DNA of 64,000 nt from Cavia porcellus. Taxonomy: Eukaryota; Chordata; Mammalia; Rodentia; Caviidae. The DNA lies in contig NW_026947514.1 of NCBI RefSeq assembly GCF_034190915.1, positions 1,612,001 through 1,676,000 on the forward strand, in the 5' to 3' direction. Below, piece by piece: positions 11,621 to 21,735 of the stretch. How positions within the stretch are numbered: the stretch's first letter is position 1; each line of letters begins with the position of its first letter. A model generated the notes under the pieces. It worked only from the letters and a program-made list of their open reading frames with translations. It was not told the DNA's origin and searched no databases. The position numbers and the translations under genes were made by a program.

Positions 11621-12126
11621 CTGGGGGAGAATGAGAAGAGTCGCAACCACACACAGTGCCCAATGGCTTGTCAGGAAAATCAAGCTTCTCTGATCACACA
11701 CCTCTCAAGAGTACTCTCTTGGAGAGGTGGGCCACAAAGCACAAAGTGACAACCCTACACAGGGCAAAAGCGTTCTACTGATCACTGAGGCAACTCTTAA
11801 AAGGGTCTTCTTTCTAACCTGTTTCAAGTAACTACAGACCCTCTGTTTATTTCATGTGATAGTTTACAATGATTAATAAGCTATTAGTGACTCTAGGATA
11901 ATTTATGAATGCCCTTTTTATGACAATACCCATTATATGGGGTTATTACTTAAAATAGTAGCTCAAAATGATCATTTACAGATTTGTTATTTACAGGTAA
12001 ATTTAAAAAATGATGTGCCAAATATGTCATATATATTAAAAAAAAACAAAAACTAAGGAAACAATTTAAATAAATTGGTAATTTTTAAAGAATTATTTCA
12101 ATTCCTTCCTCTCTGATTACTCTTAC

Positions 12127-12239
12127 CTCAGAAGATTTTCTCCCCAGCAACAAATATGTAGCTGTTATTTCATCATATTTCATTTTACTAAGAGATTCTT
12201 GGATTTCTTCCTGTGAATATCCCATTCCTACCATAATAT
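12127..12239 (-). CDS. MARK3: MARK3 exon 11: UBA domain
   Basis: The 113-nt exon completes the Asp codon and encodes 37 residues: [20 protein letters not shown] followed by [24 protein letters not shown] is the UBA loop motif, and the EEIQESL and [12 protein letters not shown] helices complete the fold. In this kinase family the UBA domain packs against the catalytic domain and supports activation. Acceptor AG is at 12241-12240 and the donor is GTAAGA at 12126. Confidence 0.97.
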
Positions 12240-12342
12240 CTAAAAGAAAAGTATAATATGGTTTATATGTTTTGTTTGAATAAGAAATCATTATGAACAG
12301 AGTAAAATAATTTTTATCTGATCTAAAAAATTATATATATTC

Positions 12343-12490
12343 TTTCTTTTTTGTCTTTTTGAGATAGGGTATTGCTATGCTGGCCTCAAGCTCATTATGT
12401 AGCCCACACTGGTCTTGAACTTGCAACAATTTTCCTGCCTCAGCCTTGAAAGTGCTGGAATTATAGATGTGCGCTACTATGCCTGGTTAC
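12343..12490 (-). repeat. B1 SINE in intron 10
   Basis: Reversed: TTTTTGAGATAGGGTATTGC to GATGTGCGCTACTATGCCTGG. It lies between exons 11 and 10. Confidence 0.8.
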
Positions 12491-12747
12491 AGGTTTTCTT
12501 TTCTTTTTTTTTTTTTTTTAAAGCCAGTCAAATTTAGCAGTGGGCGGGGGGGTGGTATACAGGTTTTCTAACATAAATGAGCAGCTAAACATTTTTGCAA
12601 GCTGCTGGGTGCTGGTTTAGGAAACTGCTGGCAGTAAGTTCCTCAATATGACAAAGAAGCTGGTTTATATATTCTGTGTCTAACTTCCTCTCATTTACAT
12701 TTGAGGTATACACACTGGAGACAAAACAGAAACATATTACACACACC

Positions 12748-12749
<2 letters not shown>

Positions 12750-12793
<44 letters not shown>
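12750..12793. repeat. (CA)n microsatellite next to exon 10 donor
   Basis: About 22 CA units. On the transcribed strand this is (UG)n starting ten bases past the exon 10 donor. CA/UG tracts near donors can bind CELF and TDP-43 type factors, so an effect on splicing is possible but not shown. Confidence 0.95.
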
Positions 12794-12795
<2 letters not shown>

Positions 12796-12803
12796 TTAAT
12801 TAC

Positions 12804-12903
12804 CTATTCTTTTCTGGTCTGAGATGTTTAGTTCTGGTTCAATGAATGGTTTAAGTTCATCTTCCTCATGCCCTGCATTGATCCATCTGTCCTTCATGAT
12901 TTG
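12804..12903 (-). CDS. MARK3: MARK3 exon 10: end of kinase domain and linker to UBA
   Basis: The 100-nt exon encodes 33 codons, from [20 protein letters not shown] to ISDQKRI, plus one base of the next Asp codon. DRWIN closes the kinase domain and the acidic EEDELKPF stretch resembles the common-docking site that precedes the MARK UBA domain. It sits just upstream (in gene sense) of a (CA)n tract at 12750-12793, ten bases past the donor GTAATT at 12803-12798. The repeat length could vary next to this splice site. Confidence 0.96.
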
Positions 12904-12970
12904 CTGAAAGTGTAACCTGTCCATTAGCATCATAAAAATCTCAATAACCATAATATTTAAGAAAACACTC

Positions 12971-13085
12971 GGCTGGGGATATAGCTCAGTGGTAAGAGTG
13001 CTTACCTAGCATGTGCACAAGGTTCTGAGTTCAATCCCCAACACCATCACAAACAAAAACAAAAACAAAACAAAAACAAAAAACC
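12971..13085 (+). repeat. ID element with (AAAAC)n tail
   Basis: GGCTGGGGATATAGCTCAGTGG to GTTCAATCCCCAACACC, then repeated CAAAAACAAAA units. It lies in the short intron between exons 10 and 9. Confidence 0.85.
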
Positions 13086-13256
13086 CACTCCCATAAAAAG
13101 AAGAATTTCTTTGAATTATAGCTCAAAAAGTACATTTTTCTTGTCATTTTGGTCACACTTTCTGCTTAAAAAACACCAGGAAAGTATAATCAGTATATCA
13201 CACCACCCCAGCAAAGCAGTGAAAATACCCAGCACGCCCCAACCATTTGTGGTTAC

Positions 13257-13376
13257 CTCTAGAGTGCCACGTTTAATTGGGTTTAGCACCAGGAAGCGTT
13301 TGAGAAGGTTTTCACAGTCTGTGGACATGTAGAAAGGGATTCTGTATTTCCCTCTTAATACTCTTTCTCTCAGTTC
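13257..13376 (-). CDS. MARK3: MARK3 exon 9: kinase C-lobe
   Basis: A 120-nt phase-0 exon, 40 codons, starting [19 protein letters not shown] and ending [32 protein letters not shown] separates MARK3 from MARK1, which as I recall has [15 protein letters not shown]. It forms the substrate-side C-lobe and the conserved Arg near the lobe end. Acceptor AG is at 13378-13377 after a CT-rich tract. The donor is GTAACC. Confidence 0.96.
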
Positions 13377-13446
13377 CTTCGAAACACAAAGAAAGAAAAG
13401 TAGTGAGTCAACTTTTAGGTTTAAAAAAAACAACACACAAACACTA

Positions 13447-13782
<336 letters not shown>

Positions 13783-13969
13783 CTAGGGGGAAAAACATCA
13801 AGACAAAAATGAAACTTAAAACAAAATATAATCATAACTCTAACAGGATTAGGTATTTCATAAAATGTTTTGCAAAATATTTTGACATAATTATTATTTT
13901 TTTCTAGAGAAAAAATAAAATAGACTAATTTTATAATATTATCAATCAATAACAGATATTACATATGGA

Positions 13970-14050
13970 TTTTTTTTTGGTACCAGGAATCAAACTCAGG
14001 ACCTCATGCTTGCCAGGCAGGCGATGTGCCCATTGAGCCCTATCCCAAAC
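13970..14050 (-). repeat. ID-type SINE, second subfamily
   Basis: Reversed: TTTGGTACCAGGAATCAAAC to CATTGAGCCCTATCCC. The arm CTTGCCAGGCAGG is typical of the second subfamily. Confidence 0.75.
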
Positions 14051-15030
14051 TTCCCCTTTACATACAGATAGAATACAGCACTAATATAAATACATCAAGA
14101 CAGGAAAAGCTTTTATTGCTCTTTCAATGAAGAGTATTTCAACGAAAGAGGTATTTGCTTTAAGAAGACTGCCACATTTATTACGGTACTGGGAAGGGAA
14201 GAAGCCCCAAAACACCCAAGAAACTAAACACAGCAACTTTCATTTACTTCAACCAGCTCAACCAGCTACTGTCTGACTATCACAAAACAGACAGTAGACA
14301 GGAGTCTGGATGCACAGTGATGAGAGAGACAGGGCTCTGCCCTTGGCAGCTCACAGCTGAGAAGTGAGGCAGAAAGACAAGCAGCAGCCCCAAGACCAAG
14401 AGCTGTGACAAAAGAGACACCCACCAGGGGCTCAGCACCAGGAGCAGTGGACAACTTTCAAGGAAATTGAAATCAAAGCCCAAGAAGGTGCAGCCTACGG
14501 CAGCAAGTGTTTCTAGACAGAATAGAGTGTGAAACGCACAGTGAAGAGAAAACAAGTTTCCTTCAAAAGCCTGAAAGATGGTGTGTGGGGAAAAAGAGGT
14601 GCAGGGATGGGCAGGGGCTGCACTGAACCACAGAGGGCCACAAAGTGAGCTGGGCTTGGTGCTAACAAAGCAGGATGTACAGAGGCACCCAGATTCCTGG
14701 GACAAGACGAACAGGTGCAGCCTGACCTAAGGCTCTGCCAGGCAAACTGCTCCTGTGAGCGTGTACTTGAGCAGCAAGGCTCGGGGTGCAGACCCAAGGG
14801 AGGCCTCACACAGGCACTCTGCTGCAGGAGGGAAAGCCCACTTGGCAACAGATGCAGGTGCCAGCAATAATGAGTACTCTGTCCAGGCGTTTGAGCACCC
14901 GAGGACCTACCTGCCTGTCTGTTTGTGAGGACACTGTTGGTGAGGCCCTCCAGAGATCAACCACCTGCAGCCTTCACTGAAATGTGAAATGCTTTAACGC
15001 ACTTCTTCCTTCTTTCCTCCTGCCTATCTC
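14051..15030. other. Unannotated part of intron 7
   Basis: No exon, RNA gene or recognisable repeat here. Several overlapping open frames of 60-140 codons on both strands reflect a GC-richer stretch. None resembles a known protein or uses codons consistently. Confidence 0.6.
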
Positions 15031-15036
15031 TTTATA

Positions 15037-15230
15037 TTTCACTTTTGATACTGAGGATTGAATCTGGGGGCTTCACACTTGGTTATAACCCCAACCTTTA
15101 TTTTTAAAATTTTGAAACAAGGCCTCACTAAGTTGCTAAGATGTCTAAGCTGGCTCAAACTTGTGATCCTCCTGACTCAGCCTTTTGGAGAACTGGGATC
15201 ATAGGCATACACCACCATGCCCAATTTATT
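15037..15230 (-). repeat. ID-like fragment plus B1
   Basis: Reversed ID-like GATACTGAGGATTGAATCTGG (15046 on), followed by a reversed B1 ending GGCATACACCACCATGCCC. Confidence 0.65.
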
Positions 15231-15358
15231 TTTAGTGCTTCTTACTATAACTTGATGAAAATGATTCAATTATTATAGGATTCAATCTTATCTATGCTTC
15301 TTTGTGAAATGACCCACAGGAAGACTGAACATTTGCTCAGCAAGGGCACCTGACTCAC

Positions 15359-15415
15359 CTTGAGGTCTCTGTGAACGATCCGTTTTTGGTGGCAATATTG
15401 CACTGCAGACACGAT
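15359..15415 (-). CDS. MARK3: MARK3 exon 7: catalytic loop
   Basis: A 57-nt phase-0 exon encoding IVSAVQYCHQKRIVHRDLK. HRDLK is the kinase catalytic loop; its Asp (about D178) is the catalytic base and the Lys contacts the gamma phosphate. Acceptor AG is at 15417-15416 and the donor GTGAGT at 15358. A 7.5-kb intron holding the COBLL1 pseudogene separates it from exon 6. Confidence 0.96.
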
Positions 15416-15754
15416 CTAGACAGGAGAGAAGCAAGAGTTAGTCACCCTGGTGCAGATGCAGAATCAAGACGGTAAGACCTCACTAACACTCTCACCTGCA
15501 AAAGGCTCAGAAGCTCCTGAACATGTGCGTTTCTAAAAAAACAATTGTCTTTTTTTTCCTCTTTGAAATAAAATGGATTTGATAAAAACAATTTTCTTAG
15601 GTTTTGACCTTTTTAATTCAGGACAGAGATGAGGACTTCTTGCTGTTTTTGTTTGCTTGCTTGCTTGCTTTTGGCAGTACGTGGGATTTAATGCAGGGCT
15701 TGATAAGTCTTAACTAAGTTCCTCAGTTGCCTAGGCTGGGTTCAAACTTTTTCT

Positions 15755-15935
15755 TTTCTTTTTTTCTTTGAGACAGTTTCCCACTTTGTAGTTCACACTG
15801 GCCTTGAACTCACAGCAACCCTTCGGCCTCAGCAGGATAACAGGCATATATCACAATGCCTGGCCTGGGTTCCAACTTTTATCCTTTTGCCTCAGCCTCC
15901 CAGAATGCAAGGACTCCAGGTATGCCCCACATCAT
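15755..15935 (-). repeat. B1 SINE, rearranged
   Basis: Reversed B1 TTTGAGACAGTTTCCCACTTTG to CATATATCACAATGCCTGGCC, then a partial second copy of CTTTTGCCTCAGCCTCCC. The second piece suggests nested or duplicated insertion. Confidence 0.65.
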
Positions 15936-17045
15936 CCTGCTATATTGTCTCCAGTTTTACATGAAGTCTCTTCTTGGACCCCACCTGTTGACATTCTGTT
16001 CATTTCTCCATGGGGCCAAGCATTCATATAGACCCCCACCAGCTGCAAGGTGTGGGACTGAATGATTCTGGAGTACTTCCAAAGCCTGTGAGTGCGGCTC
16101 CTAAGGAAACTGGAACTCACAGGCTCTCGGGCCACGTACTGGCCCAGGTGGGTCTCCTCTGCTAAGTGTGTTGTTCTTCCCAGCCACTCCCTATAGCACT
16201 TCTTCCTCTCAGCTGATGTAGGAGTTTTCAGGAAAGTACCAAGTACTTAACCTCAGCTTCATTTTCCTTAAAAAGAACGGAATGTTCTGGATGTGAAACA
16301 AACTGTAAGCTACTATGTAAACTTTTATGCTAATTAAACCGTTTTATTGAAATTTCCCAAATACTGACGATTTTGAAAGTTTCAATTTTTAACTATAAAA
16401 ATTTCATGTTTACTATAGAAATTTTACAGAGAAGTATGTAAGTATATGCCTATATTACTACCAAGTAGAGGTAACATGTCTTATTATTTTGTTGTCTTTG
16501 CTTCTAGTCACTTCTTTGGTATTTTCACATGTAGCAATTAGATATGTGTGATGACTATTGTCTGTACAAAACTGGGGTTACCATGAAAATACTGTTTCCC
16601 CAAAGCATCATAACCCTTAATTGTAAACCACATGGATCCACCTATGGTGGACATAAAATCTCAGAGGGTGGTTCTGTATTTTGGCTCAAAACAAGCAGGA
16701 AGGAGAAGCTGGGCTGGGGGTTAGGATTAAATGATAGGAAGGAACAGGGCTTTGCTAAAATGAATATTCAGAATGGAGCCCGTCCATTATCAATAAGCAA
16801 AAATACACCAAGGACATGGGTAACTTCCCCCAGGCTCCTTCTGGATCTATTCACTCCCATCTAAGTCAGGATCCTTCTTCAGTGTACTTATATCAGTAGA
16901 TAGAAAGGACTGTCTGGTGACCTCAGGGAAACATTTTCAGCCTCATCTTTAGGCATCTCAGTTCTTCCTTTTCCTCCATCTCTTCAAGGCTATAATGGAA
17001 GCTTACTTTGTTCCACATGTTGAGGATGCTACAACTGCCGGGGGC

Positions 17046-17058
17046 GGGGGGGGGGGGG
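17046..17058. repeat. G13 homopolymer in GC-rich patch
   Basis: A run of G's in GGGGGCGGGGG...GTGCGCGGGCC, at or near the 3' end of the recognisable pseudogene. It could form G-quadruplex structure on the plus strand and may be collapsed or misassembled. Confidence 0.8.
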
Positions 17059-17089
17059 TGCGCGGGCCTCCACAGAGAGAGGCTTTGTC

Positions 17090-18460
17090 AAGCAGTCTGA
17101 GTGCAGCACATTTTTCCTGATGGCTGGGCCGTGGAGGCCCCCGGGAGAGGTTGCTCCAGAAGCACTCTGGGGAAACTCCATCTATGCTTGCAGGGCAGGC
17201 ACAGGGCCATCTTCATCACTTTGATGCAGGGGACTTTGGAGGGTGCAGAAGTTACTTTTCGCTTTGTCCTTCTCCAAGAAAAATTTCCTTCAGATGTGCT
17301 GGTGAGCAGCAGTGAGTCCACTCTCACTTTCCTACTTCACCAAGATTCTCATTAGCTTCCTTCATACCTGTGGACTTCAATGCAGAACAGACTGGTTCTC
17401 CTGGGGTTGCTCATGGTCTTGGGGTACACTCTGAGATGGTAACATGGGTGGTAGTGGGGCTGCCTCTTCTTGGACTAATCCAATTGCAGGGTGCTGGACA
17501 CACATGCCCTGGAAAGGGTACTGATCTCACAAAAGTTGGGCACTGCTTATTTATTAGAGGGGTTGCAGGAGCACTTTGCTCCCACTTTTTCTGTGTTGAA
17601 AAACTGCTTGCTTTCTCCTCCTTAATACTGAGATATGCTGATATTTGAGAAGACTTGTAAAGATGACTCACTGAAGGCAGTGACAGAAGTGGCTCTATAA
17701 CATCCATGGCACGTAATTCTCTCAATCTCGGGTCATTAAGAGACTGTGTGAAGTTGCAGGTCCCTCAGATTGATTATCTTTCAGCAACAGTGTGTGCAAT
17801 GGGTCAAACACATACTTGCTACATATAGTAGGAACGAACTCTTGAAGTGAAACGTGGACTCTCACATGATCTGTTTCCTTAAAATTGATCACTATCTCCA
17901 CAGTTTTCTCTGGCATTTAGGTGTAGGTTTTCTCTTATCCAAATTTTTTGGCTTTAAAATTACTTTCTCAGCTGGGTATGGTGATGCAAACCTGGGCACT
18001 GGGGAGGCTGGAGCAGGAGGATCTTTGGGAGTTTGAGACCATCCTGGGCTACAAAGAGAGTTCAAGGTCAGCCTAAACTGCATAACAAGACCCTGACTCA
18101 AAAAAGGCCAAAAAATCAATCCATCAATCAATCAGTCAAACTTTCTCTATATCTAATGTTTCTATTGGTGTGACTGGCTTAAATTTAATGTTACTCTCAG
18201 CTGACAGCAGGTCAACTCTGTAACTTGACTGGACTTAAGTGATACTGTGCACCCAGCAGTATCGACAAGTATAGACTGGTAGTAGATCTGATGATATTTC
18301 CAGGTAAAACCACCATAGGGTCAACGTCTTTATCTATTGTTTTCTTTCTGCTCCATGATGAAAGCAGCAGATCATACAGAATCATCAACTGAAGAGACAT
18401 CCACCTATTTTGTCTCAGCTAGAGAACGTGGTGGTGCCTTGGCTTGTTTTTCTCTGGCCT
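17090..18460 (-). pseudogene. COBLL1: COBLL1 processed pseudogene
   Basis: On the minus strand, pieces of cordon-bleu-like 1 (COBLL1) occur in protein order. They are an AETK and FIMEQKEN head (about 18440-18340), IDKDV and VVLPG (18320-18290), AQYHL (18250), EKVILKPK and KRKPTP (17960-17900), [12 protein letters not shown] (17915-17880), [14 protein letters not shown] (17800-17770), [19 protein letters not shown], and RTKRK with APSKVP (17275-17230). COBLL1 is an actin-binding WH2-repeat protein. No introns interrupt parts encoded by separate exons in the parent gene, so this is a retrocopy. It contains stops (in AETK-stop and DDSV-stop), frameshifts and a B1 insertion at 17971-18110. The similarity was judged from memory; the ends are approximate and the copy is certainly non-coding. 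Confidence 0.82.
17971..18110 (+). repeat. B1 SINE inside the COBLL1 pseudogene
   Basis: GCTGGGTATGGTGATGCAAACC to CCCTGACTCAAAAAAGG, in the opposite orientation to the pseudogene. It splits the segment between the AQYHL and EKVILKPK motifs, so it is younger than the retrocopy. Confidence 0.85.
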
Positions 18461-18658
18461 GAGTGAGGGACAGTGGCAGGGGTGTGAGCTGGGGTCACAG
18501 AGCTCCATCACCTGGTGGGACACGGTGTGGGCTCCAGCTCTGAGGTAGGATGTCACTGCTCAGGCAGGTGAGGACTGCCAGTCAGGGTCCCTCACCCTCA
18601 GTGGAAGGTGGGCTATCCAAGGACGGCTCTCTTGACCCAGTCTTTTTTTTTTTTTTTT

Positions 18659-18825
18659 AGGGGTTTCCCAACAAACGCCAGAAAACCTACTAGACAAATT
18701 CTAAAAGAGCTGTAACACTTTTTTTTTTTTTGGTCTTTTTCCTTTTTATCAGTACCGGGGATCAAACTCACGACTGCTTGCTTGCACGGCAGGCGCTTAT
18801 GCCGCTGAGCTAAATCCCCAGCCCC
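18659..18825 (-). repeat. ID-type SINE with 60-nt 3' transduced tail
   Basis: The SINE proper is 18719-18825, reversed, with box A and B complements. Its T-rich tail is followed by 60 nt of non-SINE sequence (18659-18718) and then a second T run. GACCCAGTCTTTTTTT flanks the whole unit at 18634-18649 and 18826-18841. The single duplication around SINE, tail and extra segment suggests one insertion event from a read-through transcript. Confidence 0.75.
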
Positions 18826-18833
18826 GACCCAGT

Positions 18834-18952
18834 CTTTTTTTGAGACAGGGTCTCACTATGTATCCAGGGTGGCCTCAAAACTCTGGTGATTCTCCTGTCT
18901 CTGCCTTCTAAGTGCTGGGATTACAGATGTGTGCTACCATGCCCACCACTCA
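18834..18952 (-). repeat. B1 SINE used as insertion site
   Basis: Reversed: TTTTTGAGACAGGGTCTCAC to GTGTGCTACCATGCCC. Its T tail belongs to the target duplicated by the neighbouring ID SINE. Confidence 0.85.
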
Positions 18953-19167
18953 TTTAATAATTTTATTAATCTTTCTTCCCAGGTTTTCTTATCTAGAGCT
19001 TTTCTTGTAAATTATTTTCAAATTCTGCTTGGAATCACAAACTATTAATTTCATGTCCTTTCTTAGATCATTCTCTTCCTTTAGCGCTAAACAGCTCAAA
19101 GGTAACCTGAGGCCATAATAACCTGAAAATACTCAGCTCAAACACAGTTTTTAAATTGTTATTAATC

Positions 19168-19274
19168 GGGGCTGGGGATTTAGCTCAGCGGCATAAGTGC
19201 CTGCCTTGCAAGCAGGCAGTCATGAGTTCGATCCCTGGTACCGATAAAAAAGGAAAAAGACAAAAAAAAAAAAA
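19168..19274 (+). repeat. ID-type SINE, young, with 15-bp duplication
   Basis: Full head GGGGCTGGGGATTTAGCTCA, perfect arm CCTGCCTTGCAAGCAGG and tail GATAAAAAAGGAAAAAGAC. AAATTGTTATTAATC occurs at 19153-19167 and 19275-19289. Confidence 0.92.
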
Positions 19275-19694
19275 AAATTGTTATTAATCGAGGAGCAGTA
19301 TTCCGGGATATAACAGGAATCCTGACCTAATTCACTTTCATCCACGAAAAACTAGAACATCAACTCCCACAGAGGAAGAAGTTCAGCAAAAAGACATGGC
19401 CAGGAGCCCTCTTTTTCTTTGAAAGGAATGAGAGGTTAAGCAAGAAATTAAAATGTCACAAGCAGCAAGCAGGATGGGGATGGTGAAGGAAATGGGGAGG
19501 AAAACCGGGTGCTGGTGAAGATGAAACAAAGGGCCTATTTATGGCACACAGCAAGTCACACCCAGCGCACCATGCATGCAGAATACCCTCCTCTTTGTCA
19601 CAAACAGGAAATCTTTTTTTTTTAATACAGTCACTGAAATTGTCTCAATTTATAAGCTCCTAGAAATAATAGCGATTTAAAAAGTAGAAATATA

Positions 19695-19930
19695 GCCAGG
19701 CATGTTGACACAGGCCTGTAATCTCACTATACTAAGAGGCTAAGGAAAAAAGAGAAAGTTCTAGCCCAGCCTGGGCAAGTTAGTGACTAAAACAGAAAAT
19801 AAGCCAGGCATGGTATTGCATGCCTGAGATCCTAGCACCTGTGAGGCAGACACAAGAGGACTGCCATGAGTTGAGGCCAGGCTGGGCTACATACCAAGAC
19901 CTTGCCTCAAAAAACAAAACAACCAAAAAT
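19695..19930 (+). repeat. Two tandem B1 SINEs
   Basis: First copy GCCAGGCATGTTGACACAGG (19695-19798), second AAGCCAGGCATGGTATTGCATG (19801-19930) ending CTTGCCTCAAAAAAC. Confidence 0.8.
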
Positions 19931-20589
19931 AAAATAAAGAGGAGGAACTTTTGGGTTCCAAGGAACTAAAGAGATTGCACGAAGAAATGCACAGCACAAA
20001 CTGTGCCATGAAGCCCCTCCCCTGGGGAGATCTAAGATCTATGCAGAAGCACTCAGTAATTGTCCTTTGCAATTCTTAACAAACCAAACTCAACATTTCA
20101 CTTACAAGGCCACTAGAGAATATGGCTTTGAACATTAATCAACAGTTGGTGATAGGGCATAACTGGGAAATGGTCTTGTGGTGTCTGCTGCTGCTGCTCA
20201 GCTCTAGCCCCTTTTTATGACAGGTTCTCATTAAGTGGCTAAGAACTGAGGGTCTGACAAGCTAAACACAGCCACAACTAGTTTGAACTCTGATTCTTTA
20301 AAAACTCTTAAGTACCATTAGTACTGTCATAGACAGCTAAGTTAGATAAAATACTGTAGGCAGCTAGACAGGGCTGGACCCTTGGAGGAGCCAGGGCAGA
20401 AGATGGGATTCACTGCACCTGTGGGGGTGACAGACACATCTGCTGAAGGTCAGACCTCAGGACAGAAGGTGAAATGAACACACCCACATACTTCCCCTGA
20501 AGATAAACAACAGGGACTGATGTTCTAACTAGGTATCCATCATCTTGAAAACGCCAGGAAGAGCCATGGATCCACTCCCTCCAGGAAAA

Positions 20590-21300
20590 GCCTGTTCTGG
20601 TTCATGCCCGCTTGCTTCCTTTCCCATTCTGTAACAGAAAATGCATCCTGCCCCTGCCGGGATACTTGTCTCTTAGTTGCCCAGGTCACAGTTCCTGTTG
20701 CAGTTCCCGTTGCTTTGTCTCCTAGAAACGGCCGGCACCGTGATGCATACTGTAAGAACCAATCCCAACTGACAAGCCACTCTGCTTCTGTACTTCCTGC
20801 TTGCTTATCCTATGAAAGCCCTAGACCACCAGACGTATTTTGAGAACGATGCCTGATCAGTGCCCTCAGTGTGAATAAATCTGCCTCCAGGGGCTGGGGA
20901 TTTAGCTCAGCGGCATAAGCACCTGCCTTGTAAGCAGGCAGTCGTGAGTTCGATCCCTGGTACCGATAAAAACGAAAAAAGACCAAAAAAAAAAAAAAAA
21001 TCTGCCTCCAGATTCTGGGTGTCATTGCAATTTGATCCCCATTTAATCGGTATTACCTGGGCAATTATGCTCATAATCTTATTGGTTGACCACAGTTTAG
21101 CCCCACCCTGTGATTTCCCATGTTTCCCCACCTTGGACCCCCTCACCTTGTGGTTCTGCACATAAATATCCCTAGAAAAGACAGCGTTCTCAGCAACCCA
21201 CGCTCATACTGAAGCTTTCCTTCCCCAACATATATTCTGCTCTTAACTTCTATTATTCCTCAGATTCATTCTTTGATTTTAGAGAACACGATTTGTACTA
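20590..21300 (+). repeat. LTR-like block split by a SINE
   Basis: The region has a late poly(A)-like signal (GTGTGAATAAATCTGCC at 20870), a CCAAT-like GATTGGTTGACC analogue (ATTGGTTGACC near 21080) and a TATA-like ACATAAATATCC near 21160. This order is typical of retroviral LTRs, possibly two partial ones. No family or duplication was identified. Confidence 0.35.
20891..20997 (+). repeat. ID-type SINE, young, with 14-bp duplication
   Basis: AAATCTGCCTCCAG flanks it at 20877-20890 and 20998-21011. The arm is CCTGCCTTGTAAGCAGG and box B is GTTCGATCCC. It interrupts the LTR-like block. Confidence 0.92.
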
Positions 21301-21367
21301 GACATCCAGCAGGTTTACTTTCTGTCCCCTTTATCAGTAATTCTTAAGCTTTTAAATTAAAACAACA

Positions 21368-21486
21368 ACCGGGTGTGTTGGCCTAAGTCTATAATTTCAG
21401 CACACTCCTGTGAAGCAAAAGGATCATTGCAAATTTGAGGTTAGCCTGAACTATAGAAAAGGACCCTCTCTCAAAAACACCAAAAT
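21368..21486 (+). repeat. B1 SINE, diverged
   Basis: CCGGGTGTGTTGGCCTAAGTC to CCTCTCTCAAAAACACC. A younger SINE landed directly in its tail. Confidence 0.7.
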
Positions 21487-21487
21487 A

Positions 21488-21586
21488 GGGGCTGGCTGGG
21501 GATTTAGCTCAGTAGTATAAGCGCCTGCCTTGCAAGCAGACAGTCATGAGTTCGATCCCCAGTACCGATAAAAAGGAAAAAAGACC

Positions 21587-21621
<35 letters not shown>

Positions 21622-21735
21622 AAAATAATAGGGGCCAGGTATACAGCTCAGCAGCACAAGTGCCTGCCTGGCAAGGTACAAGGTCCTGAGTTCAATTTCT
21701 AGTACAAGCAAACAAGTAAAAACAATAATAATAAT
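21488..21735 (+). repeat. Two ID-type SINEs in tandem
   Basis: A young-type copy at 21488-21618 has a slightly duplicated head (GGGGCTGGCTGGGG) and is flanked by ACCAAAATA at 21479-21487 and 21619-21627. A second-subfamily copy follows (GGGGCCAGGTATACAGCTCAGC, 21631-21735) with an (AAT)n tail. Confidence 0.85.

Noticed and set aside
14266..14848. Overlapping 60-141 codon frames in intron 7
   Set aside because: Several overlapping frames on one strand and none matches a protein; GC-rich intron sequence explains them.
19168..19240. Possible tRNA-Ala gene
   Set aside because: Box A and B and a good anticodon arm are present, but the acceptor stem is absent and the A-rich tail and target duplications show a SINE.
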